Of a DNA stretch of 64,000 nucleotides, positions 63,504 to 64,000 are shown piece by piece. The stretch covers positions 682,001 through 746,000 of the forward strand of contig CANMGS010000001.1 of NCBI GenBank assembly GCA_947497475.1, in the 5' to 3' direction. The notes beneath the pieces are model-generated. The model did no database searches. It was not told the DNA's origin and saw only the letters and a program-made list of their open reading frames with translations. Source of the stretch: an uncultured Amylibacter sp. (GTDB lineage Bacteria > Pseudomonadota > Alphaproteobacteria > Rhodobacterales > Rhodobacteraceae). Positions within the stretch are counted from its first letter, which is position 1, and each line of letters opens with the position of its first letter. A program made the translations under genes and the position numbers.

Positions 63504-64000
63504 ATGATTCATTCAGATCCGAAAATTTTAGTTACAACCGATTGGTTGGCGCAGAACCTGTCAGACCCAAACATTCGGGTTTTAGACGGCTCTTGGCATT
63601 TACCCACCGAAAACCGTGACCCATTTGCAGAGTTCCAAGCAGAGCATATTATAGGGGCGCAGTTTTTCGATATTGATGCGATCAGCGATACCTCGTCTGA
63701 CTTACCACACATGATCCCATCAGCGGATCAATTCGCACAGCAAGTCGCAGCTTTGGGTATTTCAAATGACAGTCAGATCGTTGTCTATGATACCGAAGGT
63801 CTGTTTTCAGCCGCGCGCGTTTGGTGGCTGTTCCGTTATTTCGGCCATATGGATATTGCCGTTTTAGATGGTGGCTTGAAAAAATGGAAAACCGAAGAGC
63901 GCGAGACAACAGATCAGACCCTTGCGGCCCCTGCTGCAAATATGTCTGCAACTGCGACCCCGACAATGGAGCGCAAGTCCGCAGAAGTTTTAAATGCCAG
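63504..64000 (+). CDS. 3-mercaptopyruvate/thiosulfate sulfurtransferase, N-terminal part (3' end outside window)
   Basis: The first 165 residues of a tandem-rhodanese sulfurtransferase, cut by the window end. LVTTDWLAQNLSDPNIRVLDGSWHLP, HIIGAQFFDIDAISDTSSDLPHM and VVYDTEGLFSAARVWWLFRYFGH are typical of SseA-type 3-mercaptopyruvate sulfurtransferases. The first rhodanese domain normally lacks the catalytic cysteine, which would be in the second domain outside the window. ATG at 63504 has AGAGG upstream. Confidence 0.93.
   Translation, partial: MIHSDPKILVTTDWLAQNLSDPNIRVLDGSWHLPTENRDPFAEFQAEHIIGAQFFDIDAISDTSSDLPHMIPSADQFAQQVAALGISNDSQIVVYDTEGLFSAARVWWLFRYFGHMDIAVLDGGLKKWKTEERETTDQTLAAPAANMSATATPTMERKSAEVLNA

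Noticed and set aside
1-64000. CRISPR arrays, insertion sequences or prophage genes
   Set aside because: No regularly spaced repeats, transposase, integrase or phage structural genes were found on either strand by eye.

Overview
The window is a dense chromosomal segment of an alphaproteobacterium, most likely a marine member of Rhodobacterales (Roseobacter group) with rather low G+C. This rests on gene content and order: a DNA polymerase IV with an N-terminal zinc ribbon, DUF3422, BamF/DUF3035, DUF1674 and DUF5665 proteins, a Rhodobacterales-type porin, and the blocks rsmB-heparinase-purH-lspA-bamF-M16-M16-mutL-rmuC and rbfA-truB-...-rpsO-pnp. The taxon is an inference. No insertion sequence, integrase, phage gene or CRISPR array was seen.

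Layout. 1-1640: an AT-rich type II restriction-modification pair, a C5-cytosine methyltransferase cut by the window edge and an EcoRII-C-like endonuclease; this is the only clear horizontally acquired segment. 1713-9379: dinB, N-formylglutamate amidohydrolase, tRNA-Val(GAC), rpmJ, a DCC protein with a saccharopine-dehydrogenase-like/DUF4166 protein, a WGR protein, a porin and a LysR/DUF1330 pair. 9420-25317: a long minus-strand run with a formate dehydrogenase alpha subunit, DUF3422, rmuC, mutL, two M16 peptidases, bamF, lspA, purH, a heparinase-like protein and rsmB. 25451-34361: sdhAF4-like, a secreted protein of unknown function, dapB, rbfA, truB, DUF1643, an EamA transporter, FMN reductase/LysR, and rpsO-pnp with a structured leader.

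34448-44860: a chromosomal TEM-like class A beta-lactamase, rpiB, a zinc deacylase, a MarR-controlled cytochrome b561 and EF-hand/monooxygenase-fold fusion pair with a clear twin operator, RidA, an outer-membrane barrel, a 1-Cys peroxiredoxin, a TauE-like permease, aldehyde dehydrogenase and lytic transglycosylase. 44857-48318: smc. 48545-56023: a cobalamin riboswitch followed by a tightly coupled operon cobW-GNAT-cobN-GFA-cobO-DUF5665-membrane protein. The riboswitch is separated from cobW by a 17-codon ORF and a terminator-like hairpin. 56024-56338 is a gene-free convergent gap with strong RNA-like secondary structure. 56339-64000: split MnmC-type genes (FAD oxidase and mnmD), an EamA transporter, a soluble lytic transglycosylase, dapA, a P-loop kinase, smpB, a tiny glycine-zipper protein and a truncated sulfurtransferase.

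Most of the window is housekeeping: translation, ribosome maturation, lysine/peptidoglycan precursors, cell-wall turnover, DNA repair and chromosome segregation. The parts most worth a second look are the riboswitch/mini-ORF/terminator leader and the coupled cobalamin operon with embedded non-cobalamin genes, the twin-palindrome MarR module, the convergent structured RNA candidate, the small glycine-zipper gene with its 5' hairpin, the intrinsic beta-lactamase and the restriction-modification edge.
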